A DNA stretch of 64,000 bases, taken from the NCBI RefSeq assembly GCF_021869535.1, contig NW_026262581.1, positions 100,864,271-100,928,270 on the forward strand, read 5' to 3'. The position numbers were made by a program, and so were the translations under genes. The notes under the pieces are model-generated. The model did no database searches. It saw only the letters and a program-made list of their open reading frames with translations, and was not told where the DNA came from. This stretch comes from Mytilus californianus. Taxonomy: Eukaryota > Mollusca > Bivalvia > Mytilida > Mytilidae. This document shows, one piece after another, positions 11,591 to 24,310 of the stretch (its first letter is position 1; every line of letters starts with the position of its first letter).

Positions 11591-13553
11591 ACTTAATCGT
11601 AAATGCAAAATGATTTAATGTTTAATTAAATGAGTGCAACTATTATCTGTTTTTTAAAACAGTTTTAAAGGTAATAAAATTAAAAAGCCGGTGATTTCCT
11701 GTCAATTTGATAAACAAAACGAATCCAGGAAATGAATCTGGAATAACTCGTACTTTAGTATTGTCGCAAAACTTCCGGTTTTAATTTCGTTTTCAAAATA
11801 GAAAGAGAAACGTTACTGATGTCTGAGAAATTTACCATTTTGAGTCATTAAAATCATTTCAATTTTAAACTGTTGCCTTTCCTAAACTGTTCTTGAATGT
11901 TTTTTAGAAAAATGGTAAAAAAATTCAAGAAGTAAATGCGATGAAACAGTCAATACAAGTTTGTTGATGCTATGAATCTAGTGTGATTTTGACAATTTGA
12001 AAAAAGGGCACCAACTTTTAAGTCATCTCAAAATGACCAAAATTGTTTGAAAAAATGTCAGGATCCTTGACCCTTACCAAACTGAGCAATGTAAAAACAA
12101 AAATATTGTTCAACTTACAAATATAATGAGCAATTAATTAATTCTAATTAAATAAGCATCTCTTTTATCCTGGCGTCAAAGCAATAAATATGTGATTGGC
12201 CAAAGCTGTCATTATCATTGATCAACTGAATCAATTACCCGTGTAGAATATGATTTTACAAAATGTACATTATAATTGATGATACACATATTAACATTAA
12301 TTTGAGCTTTATAAGTCTATAGAAAACAAGTGTTTCCATCAGAAGACATTACTAGTGTTGAAAAATTTTAATAAACTGCAATTATATGATTAACTAAAAT
12401 CTGGATGTCAAACCTCTGGTACCAGATAGAAAAGGCGTTAATTTTATTTATATGGAAAGATGCATGTATGTGGGAACTGTGCTTGCAGGATTAATCAACC
12501 TTTTATTTAATTTATACTTAACACGGGGACACTTACAATGTATCATAAACAAGGTTGTAAATGTCCAGCACACTGCGTTGCTATTTATCAGTCAAGTGAG
12601 TTTCAGGACGTGTGATGACCTGTTGCGTTTTGTCACTTTTCACTTCACGTTTCCAAATCATATCAATAAGAAATACACACAGCAGATTATATGTTCAAGC
12701 AACAGGAAGTGTAGCTGTGCTGATCAAAGCATGGTCGCCAAAATTAGTGCATACCAGGGCCATTATTTTAAAATAGCCCAGGGAAAACACTGAATTGCAA
12801 TTTTTCATAGACACAAAAGATGTGGCAATTCAATCCTTGTTGACTTATGATTATGAAATGAAAAATACTTGTCATGTGAATCTGGTTTTTCCAGATCTGG
12901 TACCTGGTTTAAATTTCATTGTTTTTTTTTTCAGTCATGTCGGTAGTAGAGTGTTAAAAAAATCTATTGTTAGTCTTATTAGTTAATACATTTGAATAAT
13001 ATTGTTGATTTTCCAGTTAGAAAAAAATCAATAAAAGTACAAATATTTAGAAATCTATTATAGTTTGAAATGGTTGAAACCACAACACAAACAGTGATAC
13101 TTTTTTGTTTGGCCTTAAATACTGTATACAGATAACTTGTTTAACAGGAAAATCTTGTATATTGGATTTATTGTTATTTTATGATGTTATGGAATATCTA
13201 TAAATACATGCAATTGTATTTCATTATCCATCCAACTGTAGAGATTTTATATATGATAAAAACCTCATCAAATGTTGCATTAGAAGAAGGTTATCTAAAT
13301 ATTTTGCAATGATACCAGATTGAAAAAAGACATATGTAGAGTAAATATTTGAATGAGACACCCGCCCATCATACATGTAGTAACCACTAAAGACAGATCT
13401 ATAATAGTAAATTATATTTACCCTGTACATGTAGATGACTGGGGTATTGATATTACCTGTTCATCTTCTGACTGACGGTAATCCACAGGATTCACCATTT
13501 AAGGGTTGTCCAATTAATATTGTACTTGGTTAAAGATTTCTGATTTTTTCCTC

Positions 13554-13650
13554 AAACTTAGTAGAAATATATGTACAACAGAATCTCTCACAAACGCTGT
13601 TAGTGCAAACTTAGTAGAAATATATGTACAACAGAATCTCTCACACAAAT
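13554..13650 (+). repeat. Short tandem duplication
   Basis: About 40 bp beginning AAACTTAGTAGAAATATATG is present twice, 59 bp apart, nearly identical (TACAACAGAATCTCTCACA at the end of both). A recent local duplication. Confidence 0.85.
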
Positions 13651-14050
13651 AGGCCTTCAGTTTAAACATATTTTATTAAAGAAATCGTTATGTATAGCTA
13701 CAGGAGTAAATACATTTGTAAATACGTAATATACAAGTAATTCAAAAAATGTTATTAGGAAACAAGAGCAATGCTCTTATACAAATCCGTCTCCTTCTCT
13801 CTTTTTAAATATGCATGGTGATTGCATATATAAACATCATTAAGAGTAGTTGTGGCAATGGAATAACAGCATGGTTAGCTAGGGAAGTACAGTTGATTTA
13901 CTAGGTTGACTTTACGCATTTATGCAAAACTCTTACCAAGAAATTTTTTAAATAACCATCAATAGATACATATTCAAAAGTTTAATTTATAAAGTCAGCT
14001 TTTCATTCAAATTAAATATGTTACTCACTTTAAAAGGTTTTTTTTTGCAG

Positions 14051-14144
14051 GAGCACAGCCAAAGAATGGTCAGAGAAAATCAGTATGAAGTTAAATACAT
14101 CTTCAATGGGGGAATCAATGGGTTTTTCAAATTTCATTGAAGTT
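14051..14144 (+). CDS. CACNA2D: alpha2delta exon 2
   Basis: Acceptor TTTTTTGCAG and donor GTT|GTAAGT. The first base completes Met36 from exon 1, then 31 codons read STAKEWSEKISMKLNTSSMG and on to SNFIEV. The W-S/A-x-x-I pattern matches the start of mature alpha2 in the family. NTS is a possible N-glycosylation site. The exon ends in phase 0. Confidence 0.88.
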
Positions 14145-15997
14145 GTAAGTACACCTATATGGAATTTCCTTACAATAGTTTTGTATGCTTCAATGCTTTT
14201 GAAGGTGTTCGTCAGTTTGACCAGAGTTCACAATCAACACTAACAAAATGTATGTAAAAACTAATATGTGGAGTCAGACTTTATCATACATGTGTATTTG
14301 GTTCAGGGGGCCACTTCAATCCTTTTGTGGTAACATGGGTAAGGATGGGCAACTGAGACATCTAGTAACCCACCCTTCACATTTTGAATAGTAAAAAATA
14401 CCTACCTATTAATGCTATCAATAGTTTTTGGCCAAAGAAAGATTTGACAAATATCTGCTGCATTTTTATCAGTGGTTTAAATCACTTCACTAAGAAGTAC
14501 ATATACATGTATCAACATCTGATTAGTTTCAGGTAGTTTTGATTCAATCAAGAATCTTATCATACATGCATATTTCATCCAAATTTCTCGCTTATGCTTG
14601 ATATTCATGTACAATGTAGCTGCATGTACCTATTCCAGCAGTTCATCTTGAGAACTCTTTAAAGAGTACATGTAAGTGTCTCATCTTTGTTTGTGGTATA
14701 TATTTTCTCTGTAAAGTTTAGGATACACTCAATTTTTAGTTTGCCTCTATAAAGTAGAGATTTTTGAGTACCCTTGCATCCATTTTCAGAAATGTAATTA
14801 ATTTGATATTTAGATGCATCTGAAAGAAACTGCCCATGTTCAATTAGATGAAAATGATGAATGAGACATGACCCATACACATTTCATGGTTCAGTGTGCT
14901 TTTATACAGTTTTTATACGCCCGTTTACGGGACGTATTATGGTAAACCTCTGTCCGTCCGTCGTCAACATGTCGGACATTAACTCAAAAACGCTTTAACC
15001 AATTTGCATAAAACTTTGGTGAATTGTTTATATCTATTGACGTGAGCTCCCTTTCGTTTTTTATAAATTTTAAATTTTAAGTTTCTGAGTTATGGGGTTT
15101 TATTCATTAAAAAAGGGGGGATTTTCCAGTTTTCGGACAATAACTCAAAAATGCTGTCAGCAATTCTCATGAAACTTTGGTGAATTGTTTATATCTATTG
15201 ATGTAAGCTCCCTTTTGATTTACATAAATTTGTAATATGACATTGAGAATTAATTGAACTTTATTTGTTTATAGTCTTGACAACAGATTTACTAAGTATT
15301 GCGCAACAGCACAGTGTATTGCACAACAGGAAGAAATCTTTAATTGAATATAAATTCAATTCATATAACCAATTTCAAGTTCTTTGACTACATTTATTCA
15401 GAAACCTGTAATATGTCAAATATTTAATTACAATCCAAATTCAGACCTGTATCAAGCTTGAATATTGTGTCCATTTTTGCCCCAACTGTTCAGGGTTGGA
15501 CCTCTGGGGGCGTATCCAGCTGCGCTCAGCGACGCAGTTTATTAAGCTTTAGTACATTTGCATCTTAGTTCAGTCCTCAGATATTAAGAAATCTACAATC
15601 ATAAACTTGGACCAATGACGCAAGAATGCATCCAGGGGAATATGACAGCTTGCTATTAAAAGTAATTCAATCTGACCTATATTTTACTCTTCATTGACTT
15701 TGATAAAGTATTAGGTTCAGATCTAAAATACTAAGAGTTGGATGAAAGCTTTGATATGAAATAAATTGAGAGGTTTTATTAGTTTTATTTTTTTCAGATC
15801 AGCTAATGCAATGGCACATATATTCTCTATGGTTGATATTACATTGAAATTTGCAGATCACAATCAATGATTTTTTTTTCTGTCATTTTCACTATAGTGT
15901 TTGTGCCGTTATTACAAAAATGTAATGGATGACAAATTTTGTTTTGACATTCTGTTGTGAATAAATAATTTTGTATAACTTGTTTTTGTTCTTATAG
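14145..15997 (+). other. Intron 2
   Basis: Apart from the repeat element at 14911-15544, nothing was recognised. Confidence 0.7.
14911..15544 (+). repeat. Hairpin-headed repeat family P2 (TACGCCCG)
   Basis: Head TTTTATACGCCCGTTTACGG forms a short hairpin with GGGACGTA. A CCGTCCGTCGTC stretch and two diverged units sharing AAACTTTGGTGAATTGTTTA follow. The tail is TTGCCCCAACTGTTCAGG and GGGGGCGTATCCAGCTGCGC, whose GGGGGCGTA is complementary to the head. A 5'-truncated second copy is at 31640-32158. Non-coding. Confidence 0.75.
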
Positions 15998-16114
15998 CAA
16001 TACAATAAGGCAGAAAGTTACATAACATTTGAAAAGAATAATGGAGTTGAACTAGTGAGAGAGATGGCCACACAACTAGAAAAAATGCTTGGAAAGAAAA
16101 TGGCAGCACTGAAG
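15998..16114 (+). CDS. CACNA2D: alpha2delta exon 3
   Basis: Acceptor TTCTTATAG and donor AAG|GTTTGT; 39 codons in phase 0/0. The peptide (QYNKAESYITFEKNNGVELV, then REMATQLEKMLGKKMAALK) is helical and charged. It corresponds to the family segment preceding the AAE...H motif (vertebrate ...GLQLVKKLAKNMEEMFHKK...). Confidence 0.92.
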
Positions 16115-16611
16115 GTTTGTTATATGGATCTGACCTCTGATGATGGTGGCATAGTTAACAAAAAATCATTACCTTAAAAGTTAAAAAAAAGAAAGATAAA
16201 CAAATGGTAGCATGTGTTGATTTAAAGCCTAAGGTCAGACCTAGGAGTACATGTAAGTGCTAAGAATAGTTGCCTCTGAGGCAAAAAACATTTAAAAGAT
16301 TAGCAAATGAAGAAATGAAAAAATCAAAACTAATTACTTTTATAAGTAAAGAAAAACAAAAAAACGCTTGAAAAATGTCTGATGCATTTGATGTTATAGA
16401 GAATAATTTCCTATTTATAAAGTACCATATTGTTTTTTTTTGACAAGTCACATCTTTGTCAAATCAGTATTTCGTGGGTTATAATTCATCATTCTAATGT
16501 GACATTTAATTCATATAGAACAGGATATTTTGTACTGAAGTTTTGAAGCCTCATTTATTATGATGGAAAATTTATGTTGTTACATGTACCTATAAATGTA
16601 TATCTTTACAG
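16115..16611 (+). other. Intron 3
   Basis: About 500 bp; no repeat or gene recognised. Confidence 0.6.
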
Positions 16612-16671
16612 GATTTAGTTAATGCAGCTGAAACTGCAGTGAGAGATCACAAATGGAGGGAGGATATGAGG
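16612..16671 (+). CDS. CACNA2D: alpha2delta exon 4
   Basis: Acceptor CTTTACAG and donor AGG|GTAAGT; 20 codons, phase 0/0: DLVNAAETAVRDHKWREDMR. This aligns with the conserved vertebrate LVEAAEEAH...  segment at the end of the helical N-terminal alpha2 region. Confidence 0.92.
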
Positions 16672-16847
16672 GTAAGTTAACAACATATATTTATTGTGAA
16701 CTGTAGGTACATGTTTTGTAGTTATTATTATATCCTTCACTAGTTATAAAGGTCCGTGTGGAATTTGTGTTTGTCTGAACCTCCTGTTAGATATCTGATT
16801 TTCTTTAAATTTAAATGCCTTATAGCATTTTGCACCTCCTCATTTAT

Positions 16848-17262
16848 TGTCCCCCTCAACACATCACGTTGCGGGGGACATAGAAATACTGGGTGTCCGT
16901 ACGTCCTTCCGTCTGGTCTCACATGTACATTTCTCGCCAGATTTTTATAAAACTTATATCATAGGTTTATATCAGCATTGACTCGGACAAGTTCTAAAGT
17001 TAGTGCAGATCAACAATTTTATAAAAGACTTATGCCCCTTGGAAATATTAATTATATGGAAAATTGCATTGTTAGGGCTCTCATTAGTACAATTCTTGCC
17101 AGAGTTTTAAGACACTTATATCATAGGTTTATATTAGCAATGTGTTGGACAAGATCGAAATTAAGTGCTGATTAATTGTCCCCTGTGTAATGCGTTGCGG
17201 GGGACATGGAAATACCAGGCTTCTGTCCTTCCCTCAGTCTGTTTGTGAGTCCATCCATCCTG
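16848..17262 (+). repeat. Hairpin-headed repeat family P3 (GTCCCCC), left part
   Basis: Head: GTCCCCCTCAACACATCACG followed by TTGCGGGGGAC, a hairpin, then a CCGTACGTCCTTCCGTC stretch and roughly 138-bp units marked by ACTTATGCCCCTTGGAAATA. A second head (GTCCCCTGTGTAATGCG...GCGGGGGAC) is at 17178-17208. Interrupted at 17263 by a transposon. Confidence 0.75.
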
Positions 17263-19024
17263 CAGGGTTTAAGCTAGGATTTTGAGGGCTTTAGTCACTT
17301 TTGCGCGAGATAAAAATCAACATTATTTGGGGTAACAGCAAGGGACCAAGGATGTATTCATATTACTAGCTATACATCTTTGTCAGACTTTGAAAGACAA
17401 AGGCATCAATTTACTAGGCAATAATTGCATGATTTGACTGATGTGTCACTAAAATATGAAGATTAGAATATAAGATCTGAAAATCTAGTTCAAAATTATA
17501 CTGCAATTAGTTTCAGGGGGCATTCCTGATCAACAAAAGTTTGGGTTCCTTTTCTTAAAACCAGGAATCACAGTATAAATGAACTTGTTGAACTTTGTGA
17601 GACTATTACACTGCATAATCATTATCCTTATAAAACGTTAAAATCGATATTTTGGATTAATTTCTATAAAGTTGGGACCATGGATTTGTACAAATTCACA
17701 TGGAACGATTCTAATAACTGTAAATTGTAAATTAATCGAGAATAGGTTACAAGAGCGTAATTATTCGTAATGCATTTTCCATAGGGTACCACTGGTGTTC
17801 CGTATTTTTTTTCTCAAAGACTACACAAACTAGGGAAAAACGGATTGCAGTTCCTGTTACAAGAAATGCCAGTGTTGCATTACAACCAAAAAAATATATA
17901 GGGTCATGTGGCAGAAATTGACTTAAAATGCAGTTGAAAAAGATCGTCTATTTTTTTCGCTTAATGAAAAAGGCATATTTTTAATGGCTCCGACGTGCAG
18001 AAATGGAGGATATTTTCTATACTTCGTATAATGTGAATATGATTTTTTGCAATTTTTAAACCTAATTGGATAAGCTTTCGATTAAATGTAATTCCAATCC
18101 TGTATCATCCAATCAGAAGCCGTATAGGATTCTATTCTGAGTACCATCTTGGGGTAAAAAACTTGCCGGTAAAATGTAAACAAATAATTGCGCTCTTGTA
18201 ACCAATAAATCACGTTTACTTTCGATTTTCAAATGAAATGTAACCGGAAGTGACAAGTAGATAATAAATTCAGAATGAATCCGGATTCATCTACGGATTG
18301 GTTCGTGTTTAAAAGAACTTTAGAAGGCAGGAAATTATCATTTTCTTATTTCAATTTGCTTAGTAAGAACTATATTTGTCTCTCTCATTTATTTTGGCAC
18401 TAAATCTATTTCGTATTTTACGTTTTAGTGTCTATAGGAATACTTTCACGCATGCGCAGTATATCGTAAAAGAAGCACCTGTTTGACTCGTTGATGATGA
18501 TGGAAGTTTTTAACGTGAAAACATTTCTGAACGTTTTGAATAAAGTTCTATCTTTTTAATCGAAATTGAAAGTTTTATATAAAAAATGACGAAAATACGA
18601 CCATTTGACGAAACTACGTATTGAAATTAAAAAGCGAACTGTCCGGGGGAAAACAATTTTGTTCAAATGACGAAACTACGACAAACGAACTGCAAATTGT
18701 GGTCGTTGGCCTTGGGAAATATTGAAATTAAAATGCAGACTGACTAACTTTACTGGGGAAAATAATTAACCGGATTACTGACCCATCCGATGCCGATAAG
18801 CGGATTAGCTGTAATCACAACTTTATAACACCTGTTGTAAATGTTAATTAGCTGAGGGCCATAAACTTGTCAGAAACATGTAGACAGGTAGAATTATAGC
18901 ATTTTCATGCGAAAATATTTTTACACTTTCCAAATTTAAGTGACGAAATTGATTTGAAATACTTTCGTCATTTTGAAAACAGTTTCGTAAATTACGAAAG
19001 TGACGAGCGCTAGCAAAATCACTG
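17263..19024. mobile_element. hAT-like non-autonomous element, 1.76 kb
   Basis: Left end CAGGGTTTAAGCTAGGATTT and right end GCTAGCAAAATCACTG are imperfect terminal inverted repeats. CATCCTG flanks both sides (17256-17262 and 19025-19031), a 7-bp target duplication that could be an 8-bp hAT duplication with one change. No transposase was seen. An inner block (CACCTGTTGTAAATGTTAAT and neighbours) is also present in 38026-39249, so the two are one family. Confidence 0.7.
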
Positions 19025-19031
19025 CATCCTG

Positions 19032-19725
19032 TCTTGGGAGCGCTCTCACGTGTACAATTCTCAAATTTTTAAGAAACTTATACCTTAGGTTTATATCAGC
19101 AATGTCTTGGACAAGTTCGAAAATCAGTGCCAATCAATTACTTTTAAAAGAGTTATGCCCCTTGAAAAAATAAATCGCATGGAGAATTGCATTGTTAGCG
19201 CTCTCATATGTACAATTCTAGCCAGAATTTTATGAAACTTAAATCATAGGTTTATATTAGTAATGTCTTGGATGAATATTAAAATCAGTGCCGATCAATA
19301 ATTTTTAAAAGAGTTATGCCCCTTGGAAATATTAATTATATGGAAAATTGCCTTATGAGCACTCTCATGTGTACAATTCTTGCCAGATTTTTATGAAATT
19401 TATATTATAGGTTTATTTCATCAATGTACTTGAAGAGTTCAAAAATCAGTGCCGATCAATTATTTTTTAAAAGAGTTATGCCCTTGAAAATATTGATTAT
19501 ATGGAAAATTGCAATGTTATCGCTCTCATGTATTAAATTCTTGCTAGAATTTTTTTAAACTTATATCATTGGTTTATATCAGCAATGTCTTTGACACTTT
19601 CGAAAATAAGTTATGCCCCTTGGAAATATAAATTATAATGGAAATCACATTGCATTTGCTCTGAAGCCTTCATTTCTCTTAAGATATTAACAAAAAGTTT
19701 TAAAGTTTAGTTATTGCCCTTGTAC
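19032..19725 (+). repeat. Family P3, right part of the split array
   Basis: Four to five diverged units of about 138 bp continue after the inserted element. Each carries AGAGTTATGCCCCTTG and TTTATATCAGCAATGTCTTG or variants. The array ends around 19660 and a unique tail follows. Confidence 0.75.
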
Positions 19726-20150
19726 CTTGGATAGATAAAATACGTGCAATGTGGGGAAGCTACATCATAAAATATACTGTTTACTAATGTACTTATTATT
19801 TTCACAAGTGAATTATTGAAATGACTTTTCCACAAGTAGAATAATAAAAGGAGTATATCAAGCTTGTATCTTCCCTTGCATGAACACACCAACAAAGCAG
19901 CTGGGGTGGGGTGGGGAAGGATCCTCAATAATAAGTTGGTTTACACTATATCCCAGATAAAACCTGTACACATCTCAACATCTGGTGACTCGCACGTCAG
20001 TAAGGTGGAATAAATATATTCCATTCTTTAAATTTTGAGATAACAAGGTTCACTATTTGATGTTAGTTTATTGAATAGTATATTTGTAACTTAAATTCTA
20101 ATGTTTTAGTTTAGTAAATAGTATATTAGTAATGTAAATTCTAATTTTAG

Positions 20151-20286
20151 ATTGGTGATGTGCAATATTGGGATGCCAAGAACCACAGTCAACTGAATGA
20201 TATTCTTTCATACAATGAACGATTCCTACAATCTATCAATGAATCTGTATCAACAGTTCACATTCCAGTAGAAATTTACAATGGAA
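20151..20286 (+). CDS. CACNA2D: alpha2delta exon 5
   Basis: Acceptor CTAATTTTAG and donor GGAA|GTAAGT; 45 codons plus one base (phase 0/1). It begins IGDVQYWDAKNHSQLNDILS and includes STVHIPVEIYNG, which matches the family's VNxS...VQVPxxxYN block. Sequons NHS and NES are present. The donor lies about 50 bp upstream of a tandem-repeat element. Confidence 0.92.
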
Positions 20287-21797
20287 GTAAGTTGAAAAAA
20301 TCTTTACGTTAGGGCTGTTTTAGATGAGAGCTCATTTTTGTCGAGCCTTCGACTTTAGTCGAAAAAGCGAGACATAGCGATCCTACATTCCGTCGGCGTC
20401 GTCGTCGTCGTTGTCGTTGGCGGCGTCCACAAATATTCACTCTGTGGTTAAAGTTTTTGAAATTTTAATAACATTCTTAAACTATCCTGGATTTCTACCA
20501 AACTTGGACAGAAGCTTGTTTATGATCATAAGATAGTATCCAGAAGTAAATTTTGTAAAAATAAAATTCCATTTTTTCCGTATTTTACTTATAAATGGAC
20601 TTAGTTTTTCTGCCGGGAAATATAACATTCACTCTGTGGTTAAAGTTTTTAAAATTTTAATAACTTTCTTAAACTATCCTGGATTTGTACTAAACTTGGA
20701 CAGAAGCTTGTTTATGATCATAAGATAGTATCCAGAAGTAAATTTTGTAAAAAAAAAAAATCCATTTTTTCCTTATTTTACTTTTAAATGGACTTAGATT
20801 TTCTGCCAGGAAACAACACATTCACTCTGTGGTTAAAGTTTTTAAAATTTTAATAACTTTCTTATACTATTTTGGATTTGTACCAAACTTGGACAGAAGC
20901 TTGTTTATGATCAAAAGCTAGTATCTTGAAGGAAATTTTGTAAAAAAAATAAATCCATTTTTTTCCTTATTTTACTTTTAAATGGACTTAGATTTTCTGC
21001 CAGGAAACAACACATTCACTCTGTGGTTAAAGTTTGTAAATTTTAATAACTTTCTTATACTATTTTGGATTTGTACCAAACTTGGACAGAAGCTTGTTTT
21101 ATGATCAAATGCTAGTATCTAGAAGTAAATTTTGTTTTCTTCCAGTTAACATTACATTCAGTCTGCAGTTAAAGCTTTTAAACATTTATTAGATTCATAA
21201 ACTATCCTGGATTTTTACCAAACTTGGACAGAAGCTTCTTACAATCAAAAGATAGTATCAAGAGGAATATTTTTATTGATTTACTTCCTCATTTTTGTTG
21301 AGCCTGCGATTAACAGAAAAAGTAGGCGACACACTGGGTTCCGCGGAACCCTTACGAATTTTTTTGTGTAAAAAGGATTAGTATCGTAAATTTTTTACAC
21401 ATGAACACAGCAAAATCCAAACTTAATTATGCAACAGCATATCTTCATCATGGAATTCACTGAAACACTTTATTTATTGTGATGCCCGACATAAAACTGA
21501 AACACTTGGAATATTGTGAAACTTGGACATAAGCTTCTTGAAGATTAAAAAAAACAGCATCTGAAGAAAAATTTCCAATAAAAAAAAAATTCCTTATTTT
21601 ACTGACAAATGGACATAGTTTTTGGCTGTTAACATTACACTTTTACTCTGACAGCAGCAATAGTAGGTTCCTACTGAACCCTTTATGTTTATTTTGAATA
21701 TGATAACGTGTAAAAGTAGTGAAAAAATATATTATTAATGGTTATAGATAAATAAAGTGTTGTGTGGTTTACTACATCTGTCATATGCTATTTATAG
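20287..21797 (+). other. Intron 5
   Basis: Almost wholly the P4 tandem-repeat element; the last 400 bp contain a degraded continuation and nothing else recognised. Confidence 0.7.
20339..21345 (+). repeat. Hairpin-headed repeat family P4 (TGTCGAG), about 184-bp units
   Basis: Head TGTCGAGCCTTCGACTTTAG with complementary CGAAAAAGCGAGACA, then a GTCGTCGTCGTCG microsatellite. Five units follow, marked by ATTCACTCTGTGGTTAAAGT and AAACTTGGACAGAAGCTTG, with a spacing of about 180-190 bp. A remnant of the head motif (GAGCCTGCGATTAACAGAAA) closes the element. Confidence 0.8.
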
Positions 21798-21929
21798 ATA
21801 TTGACATATTAAATGGTCTAAAGTGGTCCAATGATTTAGACCAGGCATTCCTCAAGAACTATGAAAATGATCCTGACATCCTGTGGCAGTACTTTGGTAG
21901 TCAGACAGGGTTTATGAGAACATTTCCAG
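21798..21929 (+). CDS. CACNA2D: alpha2delta exon 6
   Basis: Acceptor TATTTATAG and donor CCAG|GTAAGT; phase 1/1. It encodes NIDILNGLKWSNDLDQAFLK, then NYENDPDILWQYFGSQTGFM and RTFPG. The NGxxWSxxLxxxFxxNxxxDPxxxWQYFGSxxGFxRxxPG pattern is diagnostic of the alpha2delta N-terminal (VWA_N) region. Confidence 0.96.
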
Positions 21930-22583
21930 GTAAGTTGCTGTCTTTATTCAAATGGGTTATATACTTTTCGGAGTTGTAAAGAAGATTCTTTCACAAATAC
22001 AGTTTTATTTCTTTTGTAACTTATTATCAGCTCTCTTAAACAATATTGGGTAAAGGACAGTTGCCTTTGATATTTTTGTTGGTCTCTGTACTCCATTAAT
22101 TGGTCTTTGATTTAAAAAAAACTTTTATGATCCTTGATGAAAGGAAATGAGAGAAGTGTAGTAAACAACAAATTCATATTTTAATTTCATTTTACTAATT
22201 AATAAAACTCTTTCTGCTAAAGGGATTTTAATGGAATATTTATTTGGAAGTTTACTGGTATGTTTATATAATTGATAAAAAAGTAAAAATAGGGTAACTT
22301 ATGGCAGTGATATTGCCTTAACAACAATATTCAACAACAATAAATTGTTTAATCAGATGAATAAATTCAGTCCTCTTATTCTGTTGATTGAACAAACACA
22401 ATATCAAAAAAGTGAATCAGATGCAAATGGGATAGTCTTAGTGTGCTTTATGTTGAACATTCTTCAAAAATTTGGATAATAACTAACCTCCAAATACAAA
22501 ATAGGCTATGAAACTTATGAAAGTATGTTAAGATGTTATTATGAATACAACAATAGTTAATGTTCTGGTTTTTATTTTCACAG
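21930..22583 (+). other. Intron 6
   Basis: About 650 bp; nothing recognised. Confidence 0.6.
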
Positions 22584-22644
22584 GAAGTAAATGGAGCATA
22601 AAACATAATGATGTTGATCTGTTTGATGTCAGAAGAAGACCATG
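22584..22644 (+). CDS. CACNA2D: alpha2delta exon 7, with RRR ligand motif
   Basis: Acceptor TTTTCACAG and donor CATG|GTTAGT; phase 1/2. It encodes SKWSIKHNDVDLFDVRRRPW. The triple Arg before PW matches the motif that in vertebrate alpha2delta-1/-2 is required for gabapentin binding. Alpha2delta-3/-4 carry a different sequence there. The motif is directly readable here; ligand binding is inference. Confidence 0.95.
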
Positions 22645-23062
22645 GTTAGTGCATTATTGCTGGAAACTTAAATAAAAAAAGTTGTTAATTATTTTTCTCA
22701 TTTTTTTTATTAATATTGAGTAAAATATTTTTTTTATATACAGTTAGTAAATATTGTATCTTGCATAAAATCTTGCTTAACATACAGAATGATTGAAGTT
22801 GTGTATATAGTATTGTAAACATTCAGTCAACACGTATGAAGATGACACTGTAAGTTAAATATTTCTATATGATTATAAATATGACCATTATTTATTATCC
22901 TTGTAAACTTATGAACAGCAAGATGAAAAATTGATTTTAAGAGGTGTTGCATGTTTCATGAACAATATTTTAAAAAACTAGGAAAAAAATTTAAGGAATG
23001 GCAATTATATATATGTAATTTTTAGACAACAGAGAAAGGCTATATAAATAATTTTTTTATAG
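22645..23062 (+). other. Intron 7
   Basis: About 420 bp; nothing recognised. Confidence 0.6.
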
Positions 23063-23113
23063 GTATACACAAGGCTCTAGCTCACCAAAAGATATGTTAA
23101 TTCTCATAGATAC
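23063..23113 (+). CDS. CACNA2D: alpha2delta exon 8, first part of VWA domain
   Basis: Acceptor TTTTTTATAG and donor ATAC|GTAAGT; phase 2/2. It encodes WYTQGSSSPKDMLILIDT: the WYxQ block, then the first VWA beta strand ending at the first MIDAS aspartate (D252). The rest of the MIDAS motif lies on exon 9, about 13 kb away. Confidence 0.95.
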
Positions 23114-23177
23114 GTAAGTAAAACAACTTTTCAACATTCCATCACTTGGAACTACTCCAAATAACTAAACGATTTTT

Positions 23178-23848
23178 AGTCCCCTACCGACGAAGTCGAA
23201 GTGGACTTTAGGTTTGCACTCCGTCTGTCTGTCTGTCAGTCCTGCAAATCAGTTTTCCGCACTTTTTTTCGTCATGCTTGAAGATATTGATTTGATAATT
23301 GTTATATAGTTTTATCACAACAAGTTACAGATCAAGTACGAATTTTGTTCCGGTCTGATGATTTTGTGCAGAGTTATTGTCCTTGGACTTAGAAAATTCA
23401 CTCAAATTATCAGTTTTCCTCACTTTTTTTCGTCATGCATGAAGATATTGATTTATAGTTTTATCATGACAAGTTACAGATCAAGTTCGAATTTTGTTTC
23501 GGTCTGATGCTTTTGTGCAGAGTTATGGTCCTTGGACTTAAAAAATTCACTCAAATAATCAGTTTTCCTCACTTTTTTTCGTCATGCTTGAAGATATTGA
23601 TTTGGTAATTGGTATAGAGTTTTATCTTGGCAAGTTACAGATCAAGTTTGAATTTCTGTTCTGATGATTTTGTGCAGAGCTATGGTCCTTGGACAGAAAA
23701 TTCACTTAAATAATAAGTTTTCTAAACTTTTTTTCGTCATTCTTGAAGATATTGACTTGATATTTATTATATAGTTTACACCATGACAAGTTATAGATCA
23801 AGTTAGCATATTGTTACAGTACAATGAATTTTTAAGCGGTAGGGGACT
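23178..23848 (+). repeat. Hairpin-headed repeat family P5 (AGTCCCCTACCG)
   Basis: Head AGTCCCCTACCGACGAAGTC with GAAGTGGACTT, then a GTCTGTCTGTCTGTCAGTC microsatellite. About four units follow, with CACTTTTTTTCGTCATGC and TTTTGTGCAGAGTTATGGTC. The tail GCGGTAGGGGACT is complementary to the head. Confidence 0.8.
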
Positions 23849-24310
23849 ATGTATTGCCATGCAATACTCTCAGAATGCTTGTTATATATTTGATGTGCTA
23901 CGACAAAAGACAGTGGAGAAAACTAAAGAGAGTTGAATAAGTAATATTATAAGACTTCACTTTAGTTTTTGTTGCTTTCAATTTCTAGAAAAGCTGCCTT
24001 TTTTTGCAGTATTTTGTAAAAATTAATGTAAAGAAAACAGCTTTCAAATCAGCTAGAAGTCCAAGGCAGAAGCATTTTTTTTTATATTAAAAGTGTTCAT
24101 TGACACAATTTTTGGCTTGAAAATGGCTGTGACAAAATACTAAAAACTATGGTGTTTAAAGCTTCAGTTTAGACTGAAAATACTTTTACCTGTTATATTT
24201 TTAGTTTTAAGAAAAAGATTTAGATAAATGATAATATACAAAAGAAACCCAAAACATCCTGTCAGAGGTAAAGAAGAGGTTTATGAAAAATAGATTATTG
24301 ATTGGACAAT

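Larger units (their letters stand above)
9392..14050 (+). other. Intron 1
   Basis: Holds a 178-bp MITE (9657-9834), R1 and R2 fragments (10687-10790, 11518-11590) and a 59-bp-spaced duplication (13554-13650). No exon or gene was recognised in the rest. The frames 12452-12793 and 12795-12986 have no recognisable domain. Confidence 0.7.
16672..20150 (+). other. Intron 4
   Basis: Occupied mainly by the P3 tandem-repeat element (16848-17262 and 19032-19725) and the hAT-like element that splits it (17263-19024). 19726-20150 shows nothing recognisable. Confidence 0.7.
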
